Shown piece after piece: positions 1 to 8,036 of a stretch of 46,832 nt of DNA. Position numbers and translations under genes: made by a program. This stretch comes from Sphingomonas yabuuchiae (GTDB lineage Bacteria > Pseudomonadota > Alphaproteobacteria > Sphingomonadales > Sphingomonadaceae). The stretch spans positions 1-46,832 of the forward strand of contig NZ_LDTF01000097.1 of NCBI RefSeq assembly GCF_001477495.1, written 5' to 3'. The notes beneath the pieces were generated by a model. It did not search any database. It was not told the origin of the DNA and saw only the letters and a program-made list of their open reading frames with translations. Position 1 is the first letter of the stretch, and every line of letters begins with the position of its first letter.

Positions 1-333
1 CACGACGGGAAGATCGCAGACACCCTGCTTGACCATCTCGGTCCGCACACCATTGTGCTGGCGGACAAGGCCTACGACGCAGACCGCATCCGCGAGCTGA
101 TCCAGCACCAAGGCGCCACGCCCAACATTCCACCCAAGAGCAACCGCCGCTGGAAAATCTGCTTTAGCAAGCGGCTCTACCGCGAGCGCAACCTCATCGA
201 GCGCTTCTTCTCCAAGCTGAAGCACTTCCGCCGCGTCGCCACCCGTTACGACAAGCTCGCCGGCAACTTCCTCGCGATGGTCCAGCTCGCCTCCATGAGG
301 CTGTGGCTGCGCGCTTATGAGTCTACTACCTAG
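1..333 (+). CDS. IS5-family transposase, C-terminal part (runs off the left edge)
   Basis: The reading frame is open from base 1 to the TAG at 331-333, so the 5' part lies outside the window. About 110 residues are visible. They carry the C-terminal part of a DDE transposase of the IS5 family: an ADKAYDAD motif (second catalytic Asp) near the start and the signature YRERNLIERFFSKLKHFRR, which holds the catalytic Glu, followed by RVATRYDK. The element catalyses cut-and-paste transposition. An N-terminal remnant of the same transposase type sits at 30.1 kb, so this accessory region has IS5-type sequence at both ends. Whether the gene is intact cannot be judged from the window. Confidence 0.85.
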   Translation, partial: HDGKIADTLLDHLGPHTIVLADKAYDADRIRELIQHQGATPNIPPKSNRRWKICFSKRLYRERNLIERFFSKLKHFRRVATRYDKLAGNFLAMVQLASMRLWLRAYESTT

Positions 334-713
334 TGACCGTTTTCCATCCATCTCCGCCGTTCCGGGTGGCCGATCGGGCTCGCTCAAGCAGCCGATCCGC
401 TTATATGAACGAGCGGCAGCTTTCGGGAAGCGAGAAGGCACGTGCGAACGGCCGGGATTGGGTCTTGCCGGTCGCGGAAGGCGCACTGCAGCTGAATTAG
501 GTCTGCAAGTCGCATCAAGCCGAAAAAATTGAGCAAGGGGCGGGGGAGTAGCGCGGTGCTTAGAAGGCAAACGTTATCACGACCAACCTCGGCGTCACTT
601 TCACGCGACCGTTCGCGTCACGACCGTGATACAGACGTATAAAATCAGTTAATTGGCTGGTGCCCGTCCTCGCCCATGGCTAGCAAGGACCCAAATTCGG
701 GGGAGGTACGACG
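334..713. other. Non-coding gap with repeat copy 1 and the upstream region of the S9 peptidase gene
   Basis: No convincing gene. It holds the presumed right end of the IS5-type element, dispersed repeat copy 1 (404-464), and an AT-richer stretch near 636-655 containing TATAAA that could be a promoter -10 for the downstream peptidase gene. A small inverted repeat, ACGCGA-ccgt-TCGCGT, lies at 603-618. Promoter assignment is inference only. Confidence 0.4.
404..464 (+). repeat. Dispersed 61-bp intergenic repeat, copy 1
   Basis: Exactly 61 bp. It begins TATGAACGAGCGGCAG, continues with CGGGAAGCG at 21-29 of the element, has a variable middle, and ends CGGGATTGGGTC. It matches the family found at 7790, 11481, 12137, 15089, 17401 and, inverted, 30013. 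Every copy keeps TGAAC at positions 3-7 and ends in TGGGTC. It lies between the IS5 transposase and the S9 peptidase gene. Confidence 0.75.
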
Positions 714-2708
714 ATGAAGCGCAGGACGATAATGCTCGCAGGTTTTGCGGTCATGTTGGCGAGCGCCGCTAGTGCGCAGACGGCGCAGGATGCCGCCAAG
801 GCGTTCGGCATGCGCGAGGACGTGCAGCAGGTCAGCATCTCGCCCGACGGAACGCAGCTCGCGCTGGTGCGCGCGATCGCCGGTGCGGGTAGTGCGGTTT
901 TCGTCTTCGACCTCGTCGCCGGCTCACGGCTGTCGACCGTACTCAGCGCGACCGGGCGGCCGGACCAGATTTCCTCCTGCAACTGGTCGACGCCCAAGCG
1001 GCTGATCTGCAATATCTCGACGCTGATGATGTCCAACGGCATGCGCTTGCGGTTCAGCCGCGTCGTGTCGCTCAATTCCGACGGCAGCGACCTCAAGCAA
1101 CTGAGCGGCGAAACGCGCGACAGCGTCTACGGTCCGGCACAGTTCGGCGGCGGGGTTATCGATTTGCTTGGTGATGACGGCGCTGGCGGATCGGTGCTAA
1201 TGACGCGTGTCCATGGGACACAAAGTCAGACGGGAACGCTGCTCGCCGCCACGGTCGCCGGATTGGGCGTCGAGCGGGTCGACACCACCACCTTACGCCG
1301 ACAGGCGGTCGAGCGGCCGAACGGGCACGCCGATCAATATATCACCGACGGTCACGGCACGGTGCGCATCATGGGCGTCGCGAGCGCCGCGGACAGTGGC
1401 ATGCTCATCGGCAAGACCACCTATTTCTATCGTAAGCCCGGTGATCGCAGCTGGCTGCCGCTATCGGTCGTGACATCTAATGGCGCAGGCGTGGCCACCG
1501 GCTTTGATCCTTGGGCGGTCGACCGCGATCTTAACGTCGCCTATGGCTTCGACGCGCAGGGCGATCGCAGTGCACTCTTCAAGGTTTCGCTCGACGGCAG
1601 CCTCAAGCGCGAGCTTGTTCTCGACAATCCGAACGTCGACGTCGACGGCATCGTCCGTATCGGTCGGCAGCGGCGCGTCGTCGGCGCCAGCTTCGCCACC
1701 GACCGACGCCAGGTGGTGATCTTCGACCCTACGCTGAAAGCGATCGCCGCCTCGCTCAGCAAGGCTCTGCCTAAGCAGCCGATCGTCACCATTGTCGATG
1801 CGACCGCCGACGAACAGAAGCTGGTGCTGTTCGCGGGCAGCGACGTCGACCCGGGCCATTTCTATCTGTTCGACCGTACCGCGCGCAAATTGTCGCCGAT
1901 CCTGCCGGCGCGTCCAGACTTGGAGGGCAAGACGCTGTCGCCGGTGAAGGCGATCACCTTCAAGGCGGCGGACGGCACGATGATCCCCGCCTATCTGACG
2001 CTGCCGTCGGGTGGCGCGGACAAGGGGCTGCCAGCAATCGTGCTACCGCATGGCGGACCGGGTTCTCGCGACGAATGGGGTTTCGACTGGCTATCACAAT
2101 TCTTCGCTAGCCGCGGTTATGCGGTGCTCCAGCCCAATTTCCGCGGCTCGACGGGCTATGGTTCCAACTGGTTCCAAAAGAATGGCTTCCAGTCGTGGCG
2201 CGTTGCGATCGGCGACGTCAACGATGCGGGGCGCTATCTGCTGTCATCGGACATCGCCGCGCCGGGAAAGGTCGCCATCTTCGGCTGGTCTTATGGCGGC
2301 TATGCGGCATTGCAGTCGGCAGTGCTTGATCCCGACCTATTCAAGGCAATCGTCGCCGTAGCGCCGGTGACCGACCTTGAGACGCTGCGCACCGAGCACA
2401 ACGATTTCGTCGACTATCGCCTGGTCGATGCCTTTATCGGGCATGGCGAGCATGTCCGCTCCGGATCGCCCGCGCAGAACGCCGATCGTATCAAGGCGCC
2501 CGTCCTGCTGTTCCATGGTGATCTTGACCAGAATGTCGCGGTCGGCGAGTCACGGCTGATGGAGAGCAAGCTTCGCGCTGCCGGTAAACAGGTGCAGTTC
2601 GTCGAGTATAAGGGACTGACGCATCAGCTCGACGACTCGGACGTGCGCACCGATATGCTCGGCAAGAGCGACACGTTCCTGCGTGCCACACTTGGGATGA
2701 AGGACTAA
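714..2708 (+). CDS. Secreted S9 family prolyl oligopeptidase / acylaminoacyl-peptidase
   Basis: 664 residues. An N-terminal signal peptide (charged MKRR, hydrophobic core, cleavage after about ASAQT) sends the protein to the periplasm or outside. Residues about 30-400 fit the seven-bladed propeller of S9 peptidases. The C-terminal third is an alpha/beta-hydrolase with the nucleophile motif GWSYGGYA (Ser526), the acid in HGDLDQNV (Asp605) and the catalytic His in LTHQLDD (His637). HGGPGSRDEWGFD around 443-455 is the usual oxyanion region. A strong ribosome site GGGAGG at 701-706, 7 bases before the ATG, fixes the start. The family cleaves short peptides, often after Pro or Ala; the substrate here is unknown. 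It stands alone between two intergenic repeats. Confidence 0.93.
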   Translation: MKRRTIMLAGFAVMLASAASAQTAQDAAKAFGMREDVQQVSISPDGTQLALVRAIAGAGSAVFVFDLVAGSRLSTVLSATGRPDQISSCNWSTPKRLICNISTLMMSNGMRLRFSRVVSLNSDGSDLKQLSGETRDSVYGPAQFGGGVIDLLGDDGAGGSVLMTRVHGTQSQTGTLLAATVAGLGVERVDTTTLRRQAVERPNGHADQYITDGHGTVRIMGVASAADSGMLIGKTTYFYRKPGDRSWLPLSVVTSNGAGVATGFDPWAVDRDLNVAYGFDAQGDRSALFKVSLDGSLKRELVLDNPNVDVDGIVRIGRQRRVVGASFATDRRQVVIFDPTLKAIAASLSKALPKQPIVTIVDATADEQKLVLFAGSDVDPGHFYLFDRTARKLSPILPARPDLEGKTLSPVKAITFKAADGTMIPAYLTLPSGGADKGLPAIVLPHGGPGSRDEWGFDWLSQFFASRGYAVLQPNFRGSTGYGSNWFQKNGFQSWRVAIGDVNDAGRYLLSSDIAAPGKVAIFGWSYGGYAALQSAVLDPDLFKAIVAVAPVTDLETLRTEHNDFVDYRLVDAFIGHGEHVRSGSPAQNADRIKAPVLLFHGDLDQNVAVGESRLMESKLRAAGKQVQFVEYKGLTHQLDDSDVRTDMLGKSDTFLRATLGMKD

Positions 2709-2881
2709 TTCTTAGGAAGGACATGGGAGCGAGCGAGGTGAACGTCGCATAAGCGCGCATTACTTAGGGGCCGCCCGTCTGACCATTGAATCACCTCTAC
2801 GCCCAAAGCGGATGGTTGGCTTCACGCATTCGCAGCGCTCTCATGCCTAATTCGAGCCGATACTGTCTCGAAGGTCGACAT

Positions 2882-2939
2882 GAATGAACGTCTGAAGTGC
2901 GAAAGCAGGCAGGGGGCAATGAATGTCTGGGTTTGGGTC
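2882..2939 (+). repeat. Dispersed intergenic repeat, copy 2 (58 bp, degenerate)
   Basis: Begins GAATGAACGTCTG and ends TGAATGTCTGGGTTTGGGTC, three bases shorter than the 61-bp form. It lies between the convergent 3' ends of the S9 peptidase and AraC regulator genes. The 2709-2997 spacer shows no gene. Confidence 0.6.
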
Positions 2940-2997
2940 GTCTTGCCAGCCTCAGCCGATCCCAGTAGCCCGCAGCACCGTCCGACCCGAGCCATCG

Positions 2998-3894
2998 TTA
3001 CAGCGCCATGGCGTCTGCTGGCGCGGCGTGGAGTCGTTCGATATCGGCACGTGGAGGCGCACCGAACAGTCGTCTGTATTCGCGGCTGAATTGCGATGGG
3101 CTCTCATAGCCGACGGCAAAGCCTGCCGTGTTCGCCGTGGCGCCCTCCGTCAGCATCAGGCGTCTGGCCTCCTGCAACCGCAGCTGCTTTTGATACTCCA
3201 GCGGCGTCATGCGGGTGATCGCCTTGAAATGTGCATGGAGCGAGGAGGAGCTCATCCCGGCCTCGGCTGCGACGTCGTCAATGCGGATCGGCGCATCGAA
3301 ACGGCGGCGGATGGCGGCGATCGCGCGGCTGACCTGATTGAGATGGCTGCCAGCGGTTGCGACGTGACGAAGCATCGGACCGTGCGGCCCGGTGAGCAGA
3401 CGATAGAGGATCTCACGCTCGATCAGCGGCGCCAGCGCGCGGATCGTGTCGGGTCGGTCGAGCAGCCCGACCAGCCGGCATGCCGCGTCAATCAGGTCGG
3501 GATCGCCGGGGTAGACGCCGAGCACCGGCAGATCCGTACGGGCGACCCCGCCGCCCTCGCTCGCCATGAGATCGGCCAGCATCGCGGCATCGAGATCGAT
3601 CTTGCAGCAGAGATAGGGGCGCTCGGGGCTTGCATCGAGCACATGACCGACCAGCGGCAAGTCGACCGAGACCAGGAGGTAATGGGCCGCGTCATAGACG
3701 ACGCTGTGCTCGCCGATCGACACCCGCTTCGATCCCTGGGCTATTATGCAAAGGGAGGCCTCGTAGACGGCAGGCGTGGGTGTGCTCGGCGCGTCGGCCC
3801 GGATGAGCGACACACGCGGCATCGCCGTGCTGCAAATGCCTGTGCCCACAACGTGTCGATCGATGAGGGTGGAGAGTTGAGCGACCCGGTCCAT
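2998..3894 (-). CDS. AraC-family transcriptional regulator
   Basis: 298 residues from the preferred ATG at 3894. The frame is open further upstream to 3963, but GGAAGGA precedes this ATG at good spacing and the protein then begins MDRVAQLSTLID, as usual for the AraC_N (type 1) group. Residues about 20-175 form the N-terminal effector domain (ASLCIIAQGSK, VYDAAHYLLVSVDLP). Residues about 203-285 are the double helix-turn-helix (DDVAAEAGMSSSSLHAHFK and VGYESPSQFSREYRRLFG). It is divergent from the SDR gene at 4044 with a 149-bp spacer, so it probably controls that oxidoreductase and perhaps the OYE gene after it. Pairing of this AraC type with an SDR is common; the inducer is unknown. Confidence 0.93.
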   Translation of the reverse strand: MDRVAQLSTLIDRHVVGTGICSTAMPRVSLIRADAPSTPTPAVYEASLCIIAQGSKRVSIGEHSVVYDAAHYLLVSVDLPLVGHVLDASPERPYLCCKIDLDAAMLADLMASEGGGVARTDLPVLGVYPGDPDLIDAACRLVGLLDRPDTIRALAPLIEREILYRLLTGPHGPMLRHVATAGSHLNQVSRAIAAIRRRFDAPIRIDDVAAEAGMSSSSLHAHFKAITRMTPLEYQKQLRLQEARRLMLTEGATANTAGFAVGYESPSQFSREYRRLFGAPPRADIERLHAAPADAMAL

Positions 3895-4043
3895 GGCGAC
3901 GATCCTTCCCCCACTCGCGCGCTGTGGGCAAGCGCCCGGCATCAATTCTGGAGGATCGTGCAAGCCATTCGGGCGATCGCTCTACCGCTCGGCGTGGGCG
4001 ATGGCCCATCTGCGTCCCGTCACCACAACGGAAGGACTGCATC

Positions 4044-4769
4044 ATGGCAGGAAATATCGACAAGGTCGTCCTCATCACTGGCGCGTCCAGCGGGATCGGG
4101 GAGGCAACTGCGCGGGAATTGGCTGCGACCGGCGCCCGGCTGTTCATCGGCGCGCGTCGCAGAGAGCGTCTCAAGGCACTGGCGGAGGAACTGGGTGAGA
4201 CCGTCGCCTGGCGCGAACTCGACGTCACCGACGGCGCCGACTTCGACGCGTTCGTCGAGGCCGCTGAAGCACGCTTCGGTCGCATCGACGTGCTTGTCAA
4301 CAATGCGGGTGTGATGCCGCTCTCGCCGCTCGCTGCGCTCAAGCGCGACGAGTGGAAGCGGATGGTCGACGTCAACATCCACGGCGTCCTTAACGGCATC
4401 GCCGCGGTCCTGCCGCGGTTCGTGGCTCAGCGAAGCGGCCATGTCGTCAATGTCGCCTCGGTCGCCGCGCACATGGTGATGCCGACCGCCGCGGTTTATT
4501 GCGCCACCAAACATGCCGTACGCGCCATCACTGAAGGGCTGCGGCAGGAGCATGACGAGGTCCGTTCGACGTTAATCTCCCCAGGCGTAGTCGCCACCGA
4601 ACTGGGTCATGATATCACCGATCCTGAGGTTGCGGTGGCCCTGACCGGATGGCGCAAGAAGTCGCTGACGCCGGATGCGATCGCGCGAGCCGTTCGCTAT
4701 GCCATCGAGCAGCCGGATGGTGTCGACATCAATGAGGTGATCGTTCGCCCGACCGCAGCGGACATGTGA
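4044..4769 (+). CDS. SDR family NAD(P)-dependent oxidoreductase
   Basis: 241 residues, classical short-chain dehydrogenase. The start is the ATG at 4044, chosen because GAAGGA lies 7 bases upstream and the protein then opens MAGNIDKVVLITGASSGIG; the frame extends further upstream without support. The cofactor motif TGASSGIG is at 12-19, NNAG follows the fourth strand, and the catalytic pair YxxxK is Tyr152/Lys156 (YCATK). Basic residues after strand 2 (GARRRER) suggest NADP(H). The C-terminal part (DVDINEVIVRPTAADM) is typical of the YdfG-like group that reduces 3-hydroxy acids or small carbonyls. The gene is divergent from an AraC regulator, its probable controller, and is followed after 271 bp by an ene-reductase. 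Exact substrate unknown. Confidence 0.93.
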   Translation: MAGNIDKVVLITGASSGIGEATARELAATGARLFIGARRRERLKALAEELGETVAWRELDVTDGADFDAFVEAAEARFGRIDVLVNNAGVMPLSPLAALKRDEWKRMVDVNIHGVLNGIAAVLPRFVAQRSGHVVNVASVAAHMVMPTAAVYCATKHAVRAITEGLRQEHDEVRSTLISPGVVATELGHDITDPEVAVALTGWRKKSLTPDAIARAVRYAIEQPDGVDINEVIVRPTAADM

Positions 4770-4824
4770 GTGCTTGGGCGTGCCGGTGCCGAAGCGGGGA
4801 CGCCCAAACGACGGGTTCGTACAC

Positions 4825-4883
4825 ATTGACGAGCGCTGAGATCAGGTAGCCAGGAGGGGATCGGGAACGACTGGGGTTGGGTC
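4825..4883 (+). repeat. Dispersed intergenic repeat, copy 3 (degenerate)
   Basis: The left half (TTGACGAGCGC) is weak. The right half GGGAACGACTGGGGTTGGGTC matches the family consensus. It lies in the 271-bp spacer between the SDR and OYE genes, where no other feature is seen. Confidence 0.45.
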
Positions 4884-5040
4884 ATGATCGCATAGGAGGC
4901 CATTGCGACCGTCAACGCGCCACCAGCATCTCTTCCAGATCGGTTCAACCGACAATGAATGCGGCCGAACGCCGGACCGTAACGGCAGCTTGTCCGTTCA
5001 GCGTTCCTGATCTTGCACTGCTTGATGGATATCGCCGACC

Positions 5041-6150
5041 ATGCCCGACCATTCCGCATCGCCCATATTGCAGCCCGTCCAGATCGGTGACCTGTCGCTG
5101 CGCAACCGCATCGTCATGGCGCCGTTGACGCGCAGCCGTTCGAACGACGACGGGATTCCGCCCGCTTTCGCCGCAGACTATTACGCACAGCGCGCTGGCG
5201 CTGGGATCATAATAAGCGAGGCGACCAACATCTCCCCACAGGCAGTCGGCTACGCGCTGACACCGGGCATCTGGAACGACCAGCAAATCGAGGCATGGCG
5301 CCCGATCGTGCAGGCTGTCCATGATCGCGGCGGCGTGATGTTTCTTCAATTGTGGCATACTGGCCGCATCTCACATCCGGACCTACAGGGCGGAGAGCCG
5401 CCAGTCGCGCCATCTGCGATCAAGCCGGTCGGACAGGCTTTCACCAAAGAAGGGATGAAGGACCACGTCACGCCGCGCGCGCTCGAAACCGACGAGATTC
5501 CTGGCATCGTCGAGGATTATCGCCGCGCCGCCACCAACGCCAAGGCGGCAGGTTTCGATGGAGTCGAAGTCCATTCGGCGAACAACTATCTACTTGAACA
5601 GTTCGTACGCGACAGCACCAACCGGCGAACCGACCACTATGGCGGGTCAATCGAAAACCGTCTGCGCTTCCCCCTCGAGGTCGTCGATGCGGTCGTCGGC
5701 GTTTGGGGCGCAGGGCGTGTCGGCATCCGGTTGTCGCCAGCAACGACAATGCCCGGCGAGACGCCGCTCGACAGCACCGTGATGGAAACCTTCGGCACCT
5801 ATATTGATGCGCTGTCTCAGCGCGGCCTGCTCTATGTCCACGACATCGAGGGCGTGACGCAGCAGACACGTGACGCAGATGGCGTCGACTTTGCTGCGCT
5901 GCGCAAGCGCTTTAAAGGGGCTTATATCGCGAACAACCAGTACACGCTCAAGCTGGCCGAGGAGGTTCTTGAGCGTGGCGATGCTGACCTGTTCAGCATG
6001 GGGCGGCCCTTCATTGCCAACCCCGATCTCGTTGATCGCCTGCGCACAGGCGCGCCGCTTGCAGAGGCGCCAAAAGAATATTGGTATGGCGGCGGGTCGG
6101 TCGGCTATTCCGACTGGCCGACGATGCGCGGAAACCCGGATCGCGGCTGA
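5041..6150 (+). CDS. Old Yellow Enzyme family alkene reductase (N-ethylmaleimide reductase type)
   Basis: 369 residues, the full length of bacterial OYEs. It should bind FMN and reduce activated C=C bonds (maleimides, enals, nitro compounds) with NAD(P)H. Visible signatures are the N-terminal LRNRIVMAPLTRSR; the AGAGIIISEATNISPQA strand; QLWHTGRISHPDLQ; the substrate-anchoring pair His178/Asn181 in HSAN, which follows GFDGVEVH; LLEQFVRDSTNRRTD; YGGSIENR; and the C-terminal FMN-phosphate region ADLFSMGRPFIANPDLVDR. Family members more often read HGANGYL, so HSANNYL is a mild variant that keeps both ligands. No strong ribosome site precedes the ATG. It may belong to the same stress or xenobiotic response as the AraC/SDR pair just upstream. 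Confidence 0.95.
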   Translation: MPDHSASPILQPVQIGDLSLRNRIVMAPLTRSRSNDDGIPPAFAADYYAQRAGAGIIISEATNISPQAVGYALTPGIWNDQQIEAWRPIVQAVHDRGGVMFLQLWHTGRISHPDLQGGEPPVAPSAIKPVGQAFTKEGMKDHVTPRALETDEIPGIVEDYRRAATNAKAAGFDGVEVHSANNYLLEQFVRDSTNRRTDHYGGSIENRLRFPLEVVDAVVGVWGAGRVGIRLSPATTMPGETPLDSTVMETFGTYIDALSQRGLLYVHDIEGVTQQTRDADGVDFAALRKRFKGAYIANNQYTLKLAEEVLERGDADLFSMGRPFIANPDLVDRLRTGAPLAEAPKEYWYGGGSVGYSDWPTMRGNPDRG

Positions 6151-6657
6151 GCCAGCCCCCCACATCAGAGCCAGCCGTATGATCGAGCTCATACCGCAGG
6201 TTAATCGCGATGAGGACTCCGGGAGTCGGTGAGCGGGGTCGGGGTTGTGGCCACCGTCGGCGCAGGGGCGATAGCAAGTCCAGCTGCCGCGCCGACGGAG
6301 CTACCATTGGCGCTGCTTCTCTAAATTTTTCCTCGGGAAGCTGCCGTGTGGTTCGGCGGGGAAAGCGCCTATGACGCAGTCCCCCCTTCGGACATTAATG
6401 GGGGTCCGAAGTTGGAGCTCCGAAGATGAGACCTGAATGTCCGGGATTGGGTCATGGCGGCGCAGGGGAGGGCGGTAGCTCCGCCCAATTGCCGCCATTG
6501 CGCTTTCGGCCCAGCCGCCGGAAAACGGCCAAGATACTTGCCCGTATCCAGGCCGTCATCGGGGCTCTCGTATCCCCAAAACGGGCAACTTGCACATCCT
6601 TAACCTTACGGTCTTACTCAATCGGATGCGGGCAGATGAAGCTATAAGGAATAATAG
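6151..6657. other. Non-coding gap of 507 bp with repeat copy 4
   Basis: No gene is supported. The stretch holds repeat copy 4 (6394-6453) overlapped on its left by a perfect 8-bp inverted repeat CTTCGGAC / GTCCGAAG (6386-6411). Fragments such as CATTGCGCTTTCGGCCC near 6500 resemble half a repeat unit. The last 20 bases hold the ribosome site (TAAGGA) for the next gene. Confidence 0.4.
6394..6453 (+). repeat. Dispersed intergenic repeat, copy 4 (60 bp)
   Basis: Left half GGTCCGAAGTTGGAGC resembles copy 5 (GTCCGAAGTTGGGGAGC). Right half CTGAATGTCCGGGATTGGGTC is close to consensus. It lies between the OYE gene and the hypothetical membrane protein. Confidence 0.55.
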
Positions 6658-7611
6658 ATGCGGGCGGTAATGGAAGGCTTGCGCGGCCTAATCGAATTGC
6701 CGGGAGCCATTGCTGATACTGGCTTCAGTCGCACGCGTGATGGCCGATTGCTCTTCGCGCCATATGGTGAATGGGGTGGGAGCTATATTATCGAAACAAC
6801 GGCACGGTTTCGCCGCATGAGAAAGCAACTAAGCTGGCTTTGCGTCATACCATGCGTCGGATTTCTGGTTCCGTCTCTATTTTATTTTCATTTAAGCCAA
6901 AAATCTGGTTTTGAACATTTCCTCATAGTCGTGGGAGGAGCTTTTTCATTATTTGGCGTTATATTCTGGGGCTGGGTTTTTACCCACACCCGGTCAATGA
7001 TCAAGTTACCGGTAGGCGAGCAGAGTATACCTGCCCAGGACGATACGATGGGTGCGGCAACGGCTTCAATCCAAAATTGGCTCGAATGGCACACCGGACT
7101 GGACCGGTTTAGTCACATACTATCTGTTTCTGGAGGACTTGTCGGTTTCGCTTGCCATATGGCTCTCCGGATTACGGCCGACTCTGAGCAGCAACGGATC
7201 GATTTGACAGAAATCACGTTGAAAGACGGGCGCTTGCTATATTTCGGTGATGCCCTGAATGGACCGTTGTTTGAGAATACGACATCGATCTGGAGCATCG
7301 CGGGCGACGGCATCTCAAAGGCCGAGGTCCAAAAAATGGTTGCAGAAGGCATCGCTATCCTAACAAGCGCACCGTCACCTTATTTAAGGTCGATTGTATC
7401 TGCAACAAAGCGTCTTTGGCCTGTCGCTGCGGAGCTCCTTGACGCCAATGCAGTCCCATCAGCATCTTGGCATCTCGTGATTGCAAGGGCTATCAGGGCG
7501 ATCCAAACTTCGCAAAATGAACTCACGCCCGAGGAGGCGTCGCGAGTTGTTTTGCATTCTGCAATCTTGATGTCCCGCTGGAATCCAGCAGATCTACTGT
7601 CTGACGGGTAA
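6658..7611 (+). CDS. Hypothetical membrane protein with two transmembrane segments
   Basis: 317 residues, not recognised. TAAGGA lies 7 bases before the ATG. Two hydrophobic helices are visible at about 58-79 (LSWLCVIPCVGFLVPSLF) and 87-108 (FLIVVGGAFSLFGVIFWGW), close enough to form a hairpin. About 50 residues precede them and about 205 follow, presumably both cytoplasmic. The long C-terminal part contains ISKAEVQKMVAEGIAIL and NELTPEEASRVVLHSAILMSR but no motif I can name. Codon use is clearly less GC-rich than in the neighbours (many TTT, ATT, AAA codons), which suggests recent acquisition. Flanking spacers of about 0.4-0.5 kb with dispersed repeats isolate it as a single-gene unit. Confidence 0.7.
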   Translation: MRAVMEGLRGLIELPGAIADTGFSRTRDGRLLFAPYGEWGGSYIIETTARFRRMRKQLSWLCVIPCVGFLVPSLFYFHLSQKSGFEHFLIVVGGAFSLFGVIFWGWVFTHTRSMIKLPVGEQSIPAQDDTMGAATASIQNWLEWHTGLDRFSHILSVSGGLVGFACHMALRITADSEQQRIDLTEITLKDGRLLYFGDALNGPLFENTTSIWSIAGDGISKAEVQKMVAEGIAILTSAPSPYLRSIVSATKRLWPVAAELLDANAVPSASWHLVIARAIRAIQTSQNELTPEEASRVVLHSAILMSRWNPADLLSDG

Positions 7612-7678
7612 GCGCCCCTGAGCGGCCTCGCTTAGAGCCTTGTACTGCCTCGCTATGGTCAATCGATGAAAAGCGCCG

Positions 7679-7730
7679 GATGCAATGTCGGCTATTGACA
7701 CCCGCCTTCCCGAAAGCTGCCGTTCCGCTC
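7679..7730 (-). repeat. Dispersed intergenic repeat, degenerate inverted unit
   Basis: Read on the minus strand it contains GAACGGCAGCTTTCGGGAAG, nearly identical to the left half of copy 1, followed by AATAGCCGACATTG, a plausible decayed right half. It faces copy 5, about 60 bp away. Confidence 0.4.
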
Positions 7731-7789
7731 CCCACCAGTTCACGACATTCGTCAGTGGATGACCGGGTAGCAAGCCGGTCGTTCGCGAC

Positions 7790-7850
7790 GATGAACAAGC
7801 GTCCGAAGTTGGGGAGCGGGATGGATGGGTTGAATGACCGATTGTGGGTC
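7790..7850 (+). repeat. Dispersed 61-bp intergenic repeat, copy 5
   Basis: Exactly 61 bp: GATGAACAAGCGTCCG at the left, GGAGCGG at 23-29, TTGAATGACCGATTG then TGGGTC at the right end. It lies between the low-GC membrane protein and the PQQ dehydrogenase. Confidence 0.65.
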
Positions 7851-8036
7851 ATCTAGCCGGTTGCGTTCGTAGGTTCATGATCGCCAACGCCATCGCTCGA
7901 TCCAGCGCAGATACTGAAGCTGGATCATGGAGCCGGGAGCCGCACAATGAGCAAGGATGGCCACGTGCCGGGGCTCTCCCTCTGAGACTTCCGCCCGTTC
8001 TACGCGTTCAGCCAAGACGACGTGAAGGGGAAGAAG

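Larger units (their letters stand above)
7612..8036. other. Non-coding gap of 425 bp with two repeat units
   Basis: No gene is supported. It contains one inverted degenerate unit (about 7679-7730) and the plus-strand copy 5 (7790-7850), the only spacer with two units in opposite directions. The end of the gap carries GAAGGGGAAG, the ribosome site of the PQQ dehydrogenase gene. Confidence 0.4.

Noticed and set aside
2923..4314. Long plus-strand open frame across the AraC gene and into the SDR
   Set aside because: It is the antisense of the AraC gene, has Arg/Gly/Ala-rich shadow composition and no recognisable domain; the minus-strand AraC and plus-strand SDR explain the region.
6426..6647. 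73-codon open frame upstream of the membrane protein
   Set aside because: It overlaps dispersed repeat copy 4 and has no ribosome site or family resemblance.
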